Origin: Bdellovibrio sp047344985
GTDB lineage: Bacteria; Bdellovibrionota; Bdellovibrionia; Bdellovibrionales; Bdellovibrionaceae
DNA length: 64,000 nt
Direction: 5' to 3'
Assembly: GCF_047344985.1 (NCBI RefSeq)
Contig: NZ_CP178861.1
Location: forward strand, 930,001 to 994,000
Part shown: one piece after another, positions 43,267-51,049 of the stretch
How the letters are laid out: each line of letters starts with the position of its first letter
Position numbering within the stretch: position 1 is the stretch's first letter
Notes under the pieces: model-generated
What the model was told of the DNA's origin: nothing
Database searches by the model: none
Seen by the model: only the letters and a program-made list of their open reading frames with translations
Program-made: the position numbers and the translations under genes

Positions 43267-43603
43267 TTTGCAACTCCCTTAAAAAATCCGCGAGTCTTAC
43301 TCTGCCAGTTTCAATTTCTTGCCGTGGTGTCTTTTGAGACTTCTTTTGAAACGCGTGAAAGACAATAATTCCCGTGCGACTTTTTAAAATGTAAAAGGCT
43401 CGAAAAATTCCGTCAGCGCACTTCAGGCGTATTTCAATAACTCCCGGAGCGACGGCACTCATGGCTCGCGTATCAGGAAATCCGACCTGTTCACCTTTCT
43501 GAAGCTGCGTAAGAATACTGCCTAAATCTTTTTTTACAGAAAGGGGCCAGGATTGAATTTCTTTTTGTGCTGGTGGATGCAGAAAAACAGGGTGAACAAA
43601 CAT
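43250..43603 (-). CDS. HigB/RelE-type toxin (Gp49-like)
   Basis: A 117-residue toxin candidate placed before its antitoxin, the HigBA order. Sequence features: FLHPPAQKEIQSWPLSVKKD (first helix), GFPDTRAMSAVAPGVIEIRL, the strand ADGIFRAFYILKSRTGIIVF and AFQKKSQKTPRQEIETGRVR, the form of phage Gp49-like HigB mRNA interferases. The frame is open to 43645, but ATG 43603 has GAAGGA before it, and the longer start would lie within the promoter/operator. Likely inhibits translation by cutting mRNA on the ribosome. Confidence 0.78.
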   Translation of the reverse strand: MFVHPVFLHPPAQKEIQSWPLSVKKDLGSILTQLQKGEQVGFPDTRAMSAVAPGVIEIRLKCADGIFRAFYILKSRTGIIVFHAFQKKSQKTPRQEIETGRVRLADFLRELQNEEND

Positions 43604-43616
43604 CACATCCTTCTTC

Positions 43617-43645
43617 CTTATGTCCCAAATCTGGGACGTTGTCAA
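43617..43645 (-). promoter_or_regulatory. Toxin-antitoxin promoter with operator in the -35/-10 spacer
   Basis: On the minus strand: TTGACA (43645-43640), 17 bases, CATAAG (43622-43617). The spacer contains GTCCCA-GATT-TGGGAC (43637-43622), a perfect 6-bp inverted repeat. The site is placed where a bound antitoxin would block RNA polymerase, the classic autorepression of such operons. Confidence 0.6.
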
Positions 43646-43739
43646 ATTAATAAAGGATGTGCCTATGCAAAGATTGGGAAGAGTCCGCTTAAGATTGAAT
43701 AGATTTCAGGTCCGGAGCACTAGGCCTGTCGGATAAAAA

Positions 43740-44546
43740 TTACTCAAACCGCAGAGGGAAAACTGTCGAGATGGGGTCGCCGCTGAAGGCTTTGAATTCG
43801 ACGCGTTTGATGGCGTCGAGCAAGCATTTTTTGAAGCCTGCATCGTTGATGCTTGAGGAAGCGATCTCGGCTTGTGTGACTTTGCCTGTGCGCTCAATGG
43901 TGAAGCTGATCGAAGCTTGTCCGACAACGCCGGGAGTTTTTTGTAACAGCTGCGTGTAGCACTTAAAGAATGAACCGCGCTGAGTTTTCAAAGTGTCTTG
44001 GATAAATTCTGAAGTCAGTCCTTCTGACATCGTTGTGGCTGGTGGCGGTGTTACGCCTTCAGAAGGAGCAAGGTCCGGTAACGTTTCAGCGGGCGCTTGT
44101 TTTTTGTAATTCATTTCGTAATCAGTGGCACTCCAGCGAACGCCGTCTTTAGAAATATAAACTGTGCCTTCGCGACCGAAGTTTTCGACTTGCAGATCAC
44201 CGCGCTTGATAATCAAAACGATGCGATCGTTTTCTTCATCCAAAGTGATCAAAGAATTTTCCTGAACACGAATGCGATAGGCGGAGTCGAACTCCATCGT
44301 GGCATCGCCATCAACACTGGTTTCAACAGAATCCAAAGCAAACAAAGTCGCTCGCTTCGTCAGAGTTTCTTTTTGTGTGAGATTATTGCGAAGAATGAAG
44401 ACCTTGCCTAAGTTCAATTCAATACGCGCCAGAGGTCTTGCGCCTGGTTTTTGTTTTTCAGTTTGTGTTGCGATGAAGAGAGAAAGGGCGACGCTAAAAA
44501 TGCCCAAGACTATCAATGTAGAAATCAACCAGTTGTTCTTCGCCAT
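43740..44546 (-). CDS. Membrane-anchored protein with FecR-like and AgmX/PglI C-terminal domains
   Basis: A 268-residue protein. One N-terminal membrane helix (LISTLIVLGIFSVALSLFIA, residues 6-25). Residues about 40-145 look like a FecR-type sensor strand domain (TLFALDSVETSVDGDATMEF, AYRIRVQENSLITLDEE, LVIIKRGDLQVENFG-like text). The last 95 residues match the AgmX/PglI C-terminal TonB-like domain: FKCYTQLLQKTPGVVGQASI, TIERTGKVTQAEIASSSIND and AIKRVEFKAF. In Myxococcus, AgmX-type proteins are linked to gliding motility. The combination suggests an inner-membrane protein reaching across the periplasm. Partners unknown. Confidence 0.65.
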   Translation of the reverse strand: MAKNNWLISTLIVLGIFSVALSLFIATQTEKQKPGARPLARIELNLGKVFILRNNLTQKETLTKRATLFALDSVETSVDGDATMEFDSAYRIRVQENSLITLDEENDRIVLIIKRGDLQVENFGREGTVYISKDGVRWSATDYEMNYKKQAPAETLPDLAPSEGVTPPPATTMSEGLTSEFIQDTLKTQRGSFFKCYTQLLQKTPGVVGQASISFTIERTGKVTQAEIASSSINDAGFKKCLLDAIKRVEFKAFSGDPISTVFPLRFE

Positions 44547-44587
44547 AGAGAAACTATAGCGAAGAACCGAACGAATATGTACTTATT

Positions 44588-44986
44588 TTACTTAGTAGCA
44601 GGAGTCGCAGTGGCCGCAGGAGAAGCCGCTGGAGTTGCAGTCGCAGCTGGAGCCGCAGTTGCCGCGGCTGCATTTGCGTCAGCAGCAGGAGCCGTTGTTG
44701 CAGGCGCTGTCGCCGGAGCTGTTGGCAAAGGCAAAGTATCAACAACAGATTTTGTTTTTGAAGAAGTCAAAACTGACAAAGTTAAACAAGTCACAGCAAA
44801 AACGATCGCCGCCCATACTGTCATTTTACCAGCCAAAGTTTGCGCGCCAGTTGCACCCAACAAAGAGTTGGAACCGCTAGATCCGCCCATACCCAATGCA
44901 CCGTCGCTTTTTGAGTCTTGAATCAATACAAGAACGATCAAAACAAGAGCAACGATGATATGCAGAATTCCGATGAAAGTAGCCAT
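44588..44986 (-). CDS. secG: Preprotein translocase subunit SecG with Ala/Pro-rich tail
   Basis: A 132-residue SecG. Helix 1 is IGILHIIVALVLIVLVLIQ, the family's middle loop is DGALGMGGSSGSNSLLGATG, and helix 2 is MTVWAAIVFAVTCLTLSVLT. SecG assists SecYE in export. After residue 85 follows a tail of about 47 residues made of Ala, Pro and Thr (TAPATAPATTAPAA), absent from typical SecG of 75-110 residues. The tail is probably disordered and on the periplasmic side. It is transcribed alone, not beside tpiA as in many bacteria. Confidence 0.9.
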   Translation of the reverse strand: MATFIGILHIIVALVLIVLVLIQDSKSDGALGMGGSSGSNSLLGATGAQTLAGKMTVWAAIVFAVTCLTLSVLTSSKTKSVVDTLPLPTAPATAPATTAPAADANAAAATAAPAATATPAASPAATATPATK

Positions 44987-45129
44987 TTTCTAATATCTCC
45001 CAAAGATCCCTGAATATAGGGATAAACGGGGGGCTTCGTCCACCCCAAAGTGCCTGAAATCTCAACGAATGACGCATAAGGCTAAATACTGGTCTTTTCA
45101 AATAGCGCAGTCTCTATAAACTAATCTTT

Positions 45130-45600
45130 ATGAAACAACTACTACTCGCATTGATCGGCACTTTGATTCTGACTCTTTCAGCCTGCACCTCTAAAGAAGG
45201 AAAGCTTAAAAAACAGGCAGAAGAGATTGGCAAAGCTAAATTTATGGAAGTGCTTAAGAAAGAGGCCGACGACGGCTTGGGACAATCCGATTGGCTTCGT
45301 CAGGCTTATGTGGAGTATGTGGGAAATCGTTCCGAGGTTGAGGCCGAGAACGTGAACTTTCAAGGTGAAACCGCGGCGACAGCCACTCTGGTTGTGAAAA
45401 CTTACTCACCTAAAATGCGCCAGACATTGATTGCGATCGCAGCCAAAGTGGATCCCGACAAAGCCCGTCGTTTTAATTTTGGAGAAGCTCTGGTTTTAAT
45501 TCGCAGGCAAACCGGTCAAAATACCGAGACGGACTATCAGCCTTTGACGGTTTTAAAATTCACTAAATCCGGAGAGAAGTGGGTTGCTGACAACCCTTAA
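45130..45600 (+). CDS. Small lipoprotein of unknown function
   Basis: A 156-residue lipoprotein (lipobox LSAC, Cys19). The mature part starts with a charged helix (KEGKLKKQAEEIGKAKFMEV) and continues with strands (EVEAENVNFQGETAATATLV, YQPLTVLKFTKSGEKWVADN), a small alpha-beta lipoprotein layout. No known motif. Convergent with the 45597-46331 gene, with a 4-bp stop overlap. The 143 bases before it (44987-45129) hold the back-to-back promoters with secG; I could not assign one firmly. Confidence 0.65.
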   Translation: MKQLLLALIGTLILTLSACTSKEGKLKKQAEEIGKAKFMEVLKKEADDGLGQSDWLRQAYVEYVGNRSEVEAENVNFQGETAATATLVVKTYSPKMRQTLIAIAAKVDPDKARRFNFGEALVLIRRQTGQNTETDYQPLTVLKFTKSGEKWVADNP

Positions 45601-46331
45601 AACATAATTCCCAACTGCAATTTTAAAAGTGAAATGCGCGGAAGATAAGCTGCGATATTCAAAGCGGTATCGACGTCATCTTTGTAGTCGTCGTTGGTTG
45701 CGTATTTCACATAGTCATCGTCTTTTTTTGACAGAATCACCGGTTGCGCCCATGAAAACCAATCCACTCCAAAGGTGATGTTCTTTTTGATCGTCCAACG
45801 ATTTCCCAAAGCAAAATGCACGCCCCAGGATTCAAGACCCACGACTTCCGCAGAAGGGTAATGGCTGCTCATGTTGTTGACGAATTTATCTCCCAGGTGA
45901 ACATCCAAAGAGAAGTAACTAATTCCGTAACTGATATTGAAAGTTTCATTGCCGAAAAAAGATCTTTTCGTCAGAGAAATTCTTTGCTCAGTGATACTGC
46001 CAAGATCTGCAATAAAAACCGGGACGCCGAAACTGCCGCGCAGGTATTCCAGCTCCCAAGATTTTTCTGCACCGTCGTTAAGACCCGCCGTCACGCCGAT
46101 CTTGCTGGGAAGAATCAAATCTAAGGGCGCATAGTTACCAAGGACGTAGTACTTGTTTTCAGAGCGACGTTGACGGGATTCCCGCAAAGCTTCCAGAGAA
46201 ATTCCAGAGGGCTTGGCAGCATTATCTTCCGTGACAGGCGGAGCTGTCGAAGCATCGTTCTGCTGAGCGAACAAGGAAGAGTGAAAACCAAGAGCGCAAA
46301 CAACGACAAAAACAATTCGAGTTAATTTCAT
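45597..46331 (-). CDS. Predicted outer membrane protein
   Basis: A 244-residue exported protein. ATG 46331 begins the signal peptide (MKLTRIVFVVVCALGFHSSLFAQ). Strand-rich mature sequence with GVPVFIADLGSITEQRISLT, NISYGISYFSLDVHLGDKF and KNITFGVDWFSWAQPV, ending LKLQLGIMF with a terminal phenylalanine, as in outer-membrane barrels. It follows the phosphatase-like lipoprotein gene by 15 bp, so the two are probably co-transcribed. I do not recognise the family. Confidence 0.65.
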   Translation of the reverse strand: MKLTRIVFVVVCALGFHSSLFAQQNDASTAPPVTEDNAAKPSGISLEALRESRQRRSENKYYVLGNYAPLDLILPSKIGVTAGLNDGAEKSWELEYLRGSFGVPVFIADLGSITEQRISLTKRSFFGNETFNISYGISYFSLDVHLGDKFVNNMSSHYPSAEVVGLESWGVHFALGNRWTIKKNITFGVDWFSWAQPVILSKKDDDYVKYATNDDYKDDVDTALNIAAYLPRISLLKLQLGIMF

Positions 46332-46346
46332 TTCAAAAACATACAA

Positions 46347-47207
46347 TCAGTTCTCAGGACAGATCAAGGCCTTCTCTTCCTCGGTGATGCGAAACTCAGG
46401 ATAGGGTTTGAAGTTGCGCAACTTTTGGCGCAGGCGTGAATAACCATGGGAGTTGCCGTCGGTGTTCAAGCGCCAGTAAGCTTCCGCGTGCGAACTGCTC
46501 CAACCGCAGAATTGCTTCAGAGCCATCGCCGAAATCAATCCTGAGGAGTGCCATCCATTCCAGCAGTGTGTATAGATCGGACCGTTGAGGCGCCCTTTGA
46601 TTCGCTCGTAAACCAAGCGCAGAATTTTTTTGTTTTCCCCGGCGGCCGCGTACTGTTTGTAACGAAGTGAATTGTCGGTGGCTTTCACCGTATCACGACA
46701 ACTCACAACCTTCGGAGCTTTCCAATAGTTTTCTGAATACAAGTAAACCGCCGTCGAAAAATCATTTTTGCAAAGGTTTTTTAATCCCGTCGTGGGCAGA
46801 GGATTGATATTGGCGCGACGTTTGTAAAAATATTTATTATTCGCCCCGCCACGGTACATAACACCGTGAAGAACTACACGGAAGTTGCGAGTCCCATAAA
46901 GTGTTTCCATTCCGTGGCCTCGGTTGTCGACAAGTTTAGTGTGTGTGTCGGCAACCTTGAAGCGGTCTTGATATTTTTTGACTTCGTCAGCAAGACTGAA
47001 ATCGGACGGCGCCTCAGCGGTCTCTGTCGAGTCGTCCTCTTCTTCTGAGGAGTTCATCACGGCCAAAGAAGAATCCTCTAGCTCTTGTTCTTGCAGATCG
47101 GGCTCTTCAGGAGGTGCCTTCTCTGCGGCGTCTTCCGGCGCGCAGCCAAGGATTTGCGTTGCTACAAAGAGGGCAAAAAGTTTGGTGGTAAATTTATGTG
47201 TTTCCAT
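46347..47207 (-). CDS. Lipoprotein with phosphatase-like HCxxGxxS active-site motif
   Basis: A 286-residue lipoprotein (lipobox ILGC, Cys22). An acidic, low-complexity stretch (about 30-75) precedes a folded domain (about 75-286). The segment GPIYTHCWNGWHSSGLISAM aligns with the protein tyrosine/dual-specificity phosphatase loop HCxxGxxR(S/T)G, including the preceding strand and following helix, but the catalytic arginine position holds Ser (C215-WNGWH-S). ALKQFCGWSSSHAEAYWRL resembles the helix after the loop. So it is a member of that fold with an altered loop: a pseudo-phosphatase or a changed enzyme. A lipid-anchored version is unusual. Co-transcribed with the next outer-membrane gene. 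Confidence 0.62.
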   Translation of the reverse strand: METHKFTTKLFALFVATQILGCAPEDAAEKAPPEEPDLQEQELEDSSLAVMNSSEEEDDSTETAEAPSDFSLADEVKKYQDRFKVADTHTKLVDNRGHGMETLYGTRNFRVVLHGVMYRGGANNKYFYKRRANINPLPTTGLKNLCKNDFSTAVYLYSENYWKAPKVVSCRDTVKATDNSLRYKQYAAAGENKKILRLVYERIKGRLNGPIYTHCWNGWHSSGLISAMALKQFCGWSSSHAEAYWRLNTDGNSHGYSRLRQKLRNFKPYPEFRITEEEKALICPEN

Positions 47208-47419
47208 GTCCCTGATGGTGAGCGCTTGGAATTGTTTTTCCAACTCCGTTCCAGCCCAACAGTTTGAAGACTACGGCAATATAATCTTTTTTATGGCGAA
47301 ACTCAGGGACCAGACTGGATCTCGTCTTAGTGTCAAATGCTTATACAGATTTTGGTCGTAATATCAAATAGTTAGGTGTCAATAAGAGCGGCCCTTCGCT
47401 TGCACTTTGTCCCCCTTAT

Positions 47420-48577
47420 ATGAAAAATGCGTGGTCTTTCTTAGTGCTTGCGGTGATGTTGTTAAGCCCCCTGACGTGGTCATGGGCGGAAGAATCTTCT
47501 GTTGAGACGGAAGTCGTTGAGAGCGTTTTGGATAAAGCGCAAATTGCAGAAAAAGAACACACGCAGATTCGTCTTTCTGATGGACGCGTTTTTGACTTTG
47601 ATAAAATTCCCGATCGGGAAGCGATGAAAGCGGCTTTGGGACTCAAACTTCCTGAAAAAGTAAAAGAACAAATTCTTGCGCGCGGTGGTTCCATTGAAGA
47701 AGCCGATCCCCTGGCGCCTTACGAAAGTTTACCAGAAGATCGCAAACAAAAATTCCAAGAAATGCGTTTGTTATTTCTTTCCAGCGCCGCACGTATTTTG
47801 AATACAACAAAGTTTGCTTTCGGAGCCGGGAGCCTTGTTGGTGATGGTCTCAGTTTCGTAAAAATCAAAGTGAAAAAAGCTTTTGGCAAAGAAACGGAAA
47901 CGACACCTGCAGTGCAAAGAACTTTCAACGAGCGCAGTCACCAGGCCGTGCAAGCAGTGCTTAAAGGTATTGATTATAAACTGTGGTCACAAGCGCCTCT
48001 CGTGATTGATTCCAATGAATTTGGGGTGAGTATTTCTGCGGGCCTCTTGGCAGAGACAGGAATTTTACGCAAAGGCGGTGGCGGTGCTGAAGAAGTGGGA
48101 CTCAGTTTTGCGTTTAATAAACAATCGCGCGCTTTTGTTTTTGAAATTTTCCACAACTCAGAAAATTTCGATAACACAAAGGCTGCTGTCACGGTTCTAG
48201 GAGTAGTCGGTAAAGCAGGCATCACGCTGGGCCGCCGCAATGGCGCTGAAACTCTCAAAGGTAGTTCATTTTATCCTCCCGCAGTTCCCGGTTACAGCAC
48301 GGCTTCTCCGGATTACTTTTCTGCAGGTTTAAGCTCCAGCTTAGGTCTTCCTCCGCCTCCTTTGGCGGATCTATTGACGTTCACAAATCGTTTTGAGCGC
48401 AATGCTCTGATCCGAATCACCGTTTCCCCGGTGGTCAAGGGTTTTGTGAGGGTGCAAATCGGCGATGTTAAGGGCTCAATGCGCCTTGTTGCGATGCGAT
48501 TTGTTGACGTCTATCGCGCAATATCTGACAAAGTTCTTAAAGCGGGAAGACGCTCTTGCGGTCCCGTCTTTAATTAG
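47420..48577 (+). CDS. Exported protein of unknown function
   Basis: A 385-residue exported protein with a signal peptide to about residue 23 (LSPLTWSWAEES). It has an acidic N-terminal region (VETEVVESVLDKAQIAEKEH), a central glycine-rich stretch (FAFGAGSLVGDGLSFVKIKV, FGVSISAGLLAETG) and later strands, ending GRRSCGPVFN. The glycine-rich helices may insert into membrane, as in amphitropic proteins. No match I recognise. Its upstream region (47208-47419, 212 bases) is divergent with the phosphatase-like lipoprotein gene and holds no other feature I can support. Followed 27 bases later by tmk. Confidence 0.6.
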   Translation: MKNAWSFLVLAVMLLSPLTWSWAEESSVETEVVESVLDKAQIAEKEHTQIRLSDGRVFDFDKIPDREAMKAALGLKLPEKVKEQILARGGSIEEADPLAPYESLPEDRKQKFQEMRLLFLSSAARILNTTKFAFGAGSLVGDGLSFVKIKVKKAFGKETETTPAVQRTFNERSHQAVQAVLKGIDYKLWSQAPLVIDSNEFGVSISAGLLAETGILRKGGGGAEEVGLSFAFNKQSRAFVFEIFHNSENFDNTKAAVTVLGVVGKAGITLGRRNGAETLKGSSFYPPAVPGYSTASPDYFSAGLSSSLGLPPPPLADLLTFTNRFERNALIRITVSPVVKGFVRVQIGDVKGSMRLVAMRFVDVYRAISDKVLKAGRRSCGPVFN

Positions 48578-48604
48578 CACTTTGCATTCAATAAAGCGGG
48601 AATA

Positions 48605-49240
48605 ATGAAATTTTTGGTTTTTGAGGGCCTGGATGGCTCTGGAAAAAGTTCTTTGATGATGGCTTTGGAGCGTGAGCTGCAAAAACGTCAGATTTCTTTT
48701 CATCGCACTCGTGAGCCGGGCGGAACTCCTTTGGGAGATGAAATCCGCAATATGATTCTTCGCACAGAAGGACCTTCTCCTTTGGCTCGTGCAGAACTTC
48801 TTTTGTATGAAGCAAGTCGTGCACAACATGTGGAGCAAGTGATTCGTCCTAAGCTCAACCAAGGCGTTTGGGTTTTGTGTGATCGTTTCGCTGCAAGCTC
48901 TGTCGCTTTCCAAGGCGGCGGCCGAGATATTTCTGAAAAAGATGTTGTGATGCTAAATAACTTCGCGACCGGCGGATTGAAAGCGGATTTAACGATCTTG
49001 CTCGATCTTTCTGTGGAAGAGTCCCGTCGCCGTCGCCAAGGACGTGGCGCTCAAAACGGCGAAAGCGAAGATCGCATTGAATCGGAAGCGGATTCTTTCC
49101 ACGAAAAAGTCCGTCAGTCTTTCTTAAAACAGGCGCGTGAAGATGCAGGCTCTTGGCTTGTGCTCAATGCGCAGGAAACTCCAGAAGTTTTATTTCAGCA
49201 GCTTCTTAAAGCGTTGGCTGAGAAAAATATTTTAAAATAG
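48605..49240 (+). CDS. tmk: Thymidylate kinase
   Basis: A 211-residue kinase that makes dTDP from dTMP. P-loop FEGLDGSGKSSLM (residues 5-17), the substrate motif HRTREPGGTPLGDEIR, DRFAASSVAFQGGGR, and the lid region SRRRRQGRGAQNGESEDRIE. Length is normal. It is followed 9 bases later by holB, and then tatD, the order seen in many bacteria (tmk-holB-tatD). Confidence 0.95.
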   Translation: MKFLVFEGLDGSGKSSLMMALERELQKRQISFHRTREPGGTPLGDEIRNMILRTEGPSPLARAELLLYEASRAQHVEQVIRPKLNQGVWVLCDRFAASSVAFQGGGRDISEKDVVMLNNFATGGLKADLTILLDLSVEESRRRRQGRGAQNGESEDRIESEADSFHEKVRQSFLKQAREDAGSWLVLNAQETPEVLFQQLLKALAEKNILK

Positions 49241-49249
49241 GTTTAACTC

Positions 49250-50194
49250 ATGGCTCGTATGCTGGATTTTGTATTGGGACATCAAGACATCATCAAAAAG
49301 ATGGTGGAGTCCTTTGAACAAGGAAAGCCCGGACAGACATATTTGTTCGTGGGGCCAGCAGGTATTGGTAAGAAACTGACAGCCATGGGTCTTGCGCAAG
49401 CGTTGCTCTGCCCACAAAGCCCTCGTGGTTGCGGCAAGTGTCCTTCTTGTTTTCGTATCTCGCAAGGAGCACACGAAGGTTTGAAAGTCATTGAGCCTTC
49501 AGGTGCGCAAATTAAAATGGAACAAGCGCGCGAGGTGATCGAGTTCTTAAGTCTTAAGAGTCTCTCCGGAAATCGCGTTGTCATCATTGACCAAGCGCAA
49601 AGTCTGAATCCTCAAGCAGCGAACTCACTTTTAAAAACTTTAGAAGAGCCACCTCCAGGAACGTTCTTCTTTTTGATCGCTCCGAGTGTTGCGGGAATTA
49701 TGGCAACGATTCGCTCACGCTCGCGCATTGTGCAGTTTAAGCCTTTGTCGGCAGAAGACTTGGCTCGAAAAACCAAAGCGCCTACTTGGGCCGTGCGTGC
49801 GGCAGGCGGAAGTTTTGAAAAGCTTGCGCAACTGCAAGAAGGTCCGGAACAAGAAGTGCGTGAGAAGTCGATCGAGATCCTGAATCTCTTTTTGCAAGAC
49901 CGCGATTTTCTTTTAAATGAACTTTGGAGAACCGAATTTAAAGACCGTGCTCAAGGGCAACGTATGCTTTCTTACTGGGTCGGCTTTATGAAAGACGCAA
50001 TCTATCTGCAAGAAGGCGTAAAAAATCAAATCGCCAACGTCGATCAAGCGCCACTGATTAAGGCCCTGGCAGAATACAGTCGTGAGTTTCTTTTGGGTTT
50101 AATTCAAAAGGCCTTGCGTGCAGAACAAGCCCTCAGTGCAAACCGAGACCCTCAGCTCGTTGTTGAAGAGCTCTATATCACGTCTCGTCCTTAA
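49250..50194 (+). CDS. holB: DNA polymerase III delta-prime subunit
   Basis: A 314-residue clamp-loader subunit. AAA+ fold: FVGPAGIGKKLTAMG near residues 25-39 (degenerate P-loop, as in delta-prime), the zinc-binding cysteines CPQSPRGCGKCPSCF, VVIIDQAQSLNPQAANSLLK and TLEEPPPGTFFFLI, then SRSRIVQFKPL. It helps load the sliding clamp. Its stop is followed at once by a copy of the dispersed palindrome, then tatD. Confidence 0.9.
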   Translation: MARMLDFVLGHQDIIKKMVESFEQGKPGQTYLFVGPAGIGKKLTAMGLAQALLCPQSPRGCGKCPSCFRISQGAHEGLKVIEPSGAQIKMEQAREVIEFLSLKSLSGNRVVIIDQAQSLNPQAANSLLKTLEEPPPGTFFFLIAPSVAGIMATIRSRSRIVQFKPLSAEDLARKTKAPTWAVRAAGGSFEKLAQLQEGPEQEVREKSIEILNLFLQDRDFLLNELWRTEFKDRAQGQRMLSYWVGFMKDAIYLQEGVKNQIANVDQAPLIKALAEYSREFLLGLIQKALRAEQALSANRDPQLVVEELYITSRP

Positions 50195-50216
50195 AAAAGG
50201 TACCAGGTACCTTTTT
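50194..50216. repeat. Dispersed GGTAC palindrome, variant copy 4, between holB and tatD
   Basis: AAAAAGGTACC, A, GGTACCTTTTT: an 11-bp perfect stem with a single central base. It overlaps the holB stop codon and lies 11 bases before the tatD start. It could act as a weak terminator or mRNA processing site. Confidence 0.75.
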
Positions 50217-50227
50217 CCTGAGGTAAA

Positions 50228-51007
50228 ATGGTTTCTATGGAATGGATAGATATTCACGCACATTTAAATATGCTCGAAGAGGGTGTTGAAGCCTCAATCG
50301 CGAATGCGAAAGCCGCGGGTGTTAAAAAAATCATCACGATTGGTACAGAGCCTGGCGATCATCCGATCGTTTTAGAGATTGCGCGCAAATATTATCCCGA
50401 TGTGTATTGCACGTTGGGCGTTCATCCTCACGACGGTAAAGTCTATACGGAAGCCGCTGGAAAATTTATTGAAGAACACGTAAGTGAACCTTGTGTGGTG
50501 GCCATTGGTGAGATCGGTCTTGATTATTATTACGACCAATCACCGCGCCAAGAACAGCAAGACGCTTTCCGTGCGCAGCTTGAGATCGCCAAACGCACGA
50601 AAATGCCCATTGAGATTCACACACGAGATGCGGAAGAAGACACGATTGAAATTCTCAAAGAATTTAAAGGTGACGTGACGGGGGTTATTCACTGCTTTAC
50701 AGGAACAGAGTGGTTGGCTCATCAATCGTTGGATCTGGGTTACAATATTTCTATCAGCGGTGTTGTGACATTTAAAAATGCCGACAGTCTTCGCAGTACA
50801 GTCAAAATGTTGCCTCTGGATCGTATTCACGTCGAAACAGATTCGCCGTTCTTGGCACCAATCCCCATGCGTGGCAAAAAGAACACGCCTGCCTATGTTG
50901 TGCATACGGCGAAGTTCGTTGCAGAGCTTAAAGGAATCAGTGAAGAAGAACTCTGCGAACAAACTCGTAAAAATGCTCTTAAAATGTTTCCTAAAATTAA
51001 ATGGTAG
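50228..51007 (+). CDS. tatD: TatD-family metal-dependent hydrolase
   Basis: A 259-residue TIM-barrel nuclease of the TatD family (DNase/3'-5' exonuclease activity in tested members). Metal ligands: IDIHAHLNM, GEIGLDYYYD, IEIHTRDAEEDT, GVIHCFTGT and HVETDSPFLAP. Length is normal. ATG 50228 has GAGG four to five bases upstream. The second methionine at 50237 is possible. It is downstream of tmk and holB. Confidence 0.92.
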   Translation: MVSMEWIDIHAHLNMLEEGVEASIANAKAAGVKKIITIGTEPGDHPIVLEIARKYYPDVYCTLGVHPHDGKVYTEAAGKFIEEHVSEPCVVAIGEIGLDYYYDQSPRQEQQDAFRAQLEIAKRTKMPIEIHTRDAEEDTIEILKEFKGDVTGVIHCFTGTEWLAHQSLDLGYNISISGVVTFKNADSLRSTVKMLPLDRIHVETDSPFLAPIPMRGKKNTPAYVVHTAKFVAELKGISEEELCEQTRKNALKMFPKIKW

Positions 51008-51012
51008 TTTTT

Positions 51013-51049
51013 AAACGCGCTATTGATTGAAAAAATCAGCGCGCGTTTT
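51013..51049. terminator. Hairpin between convergent tatD and protease genes
   Basis: AAACGCGC / GCGCGTTT stem with a 20-base middle that itself pairs (TGATT / AATCA), then TT. It overlaps the end of the protease gene at 51020, a shared terminator of two convergent genes. Confidence 0.6.
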
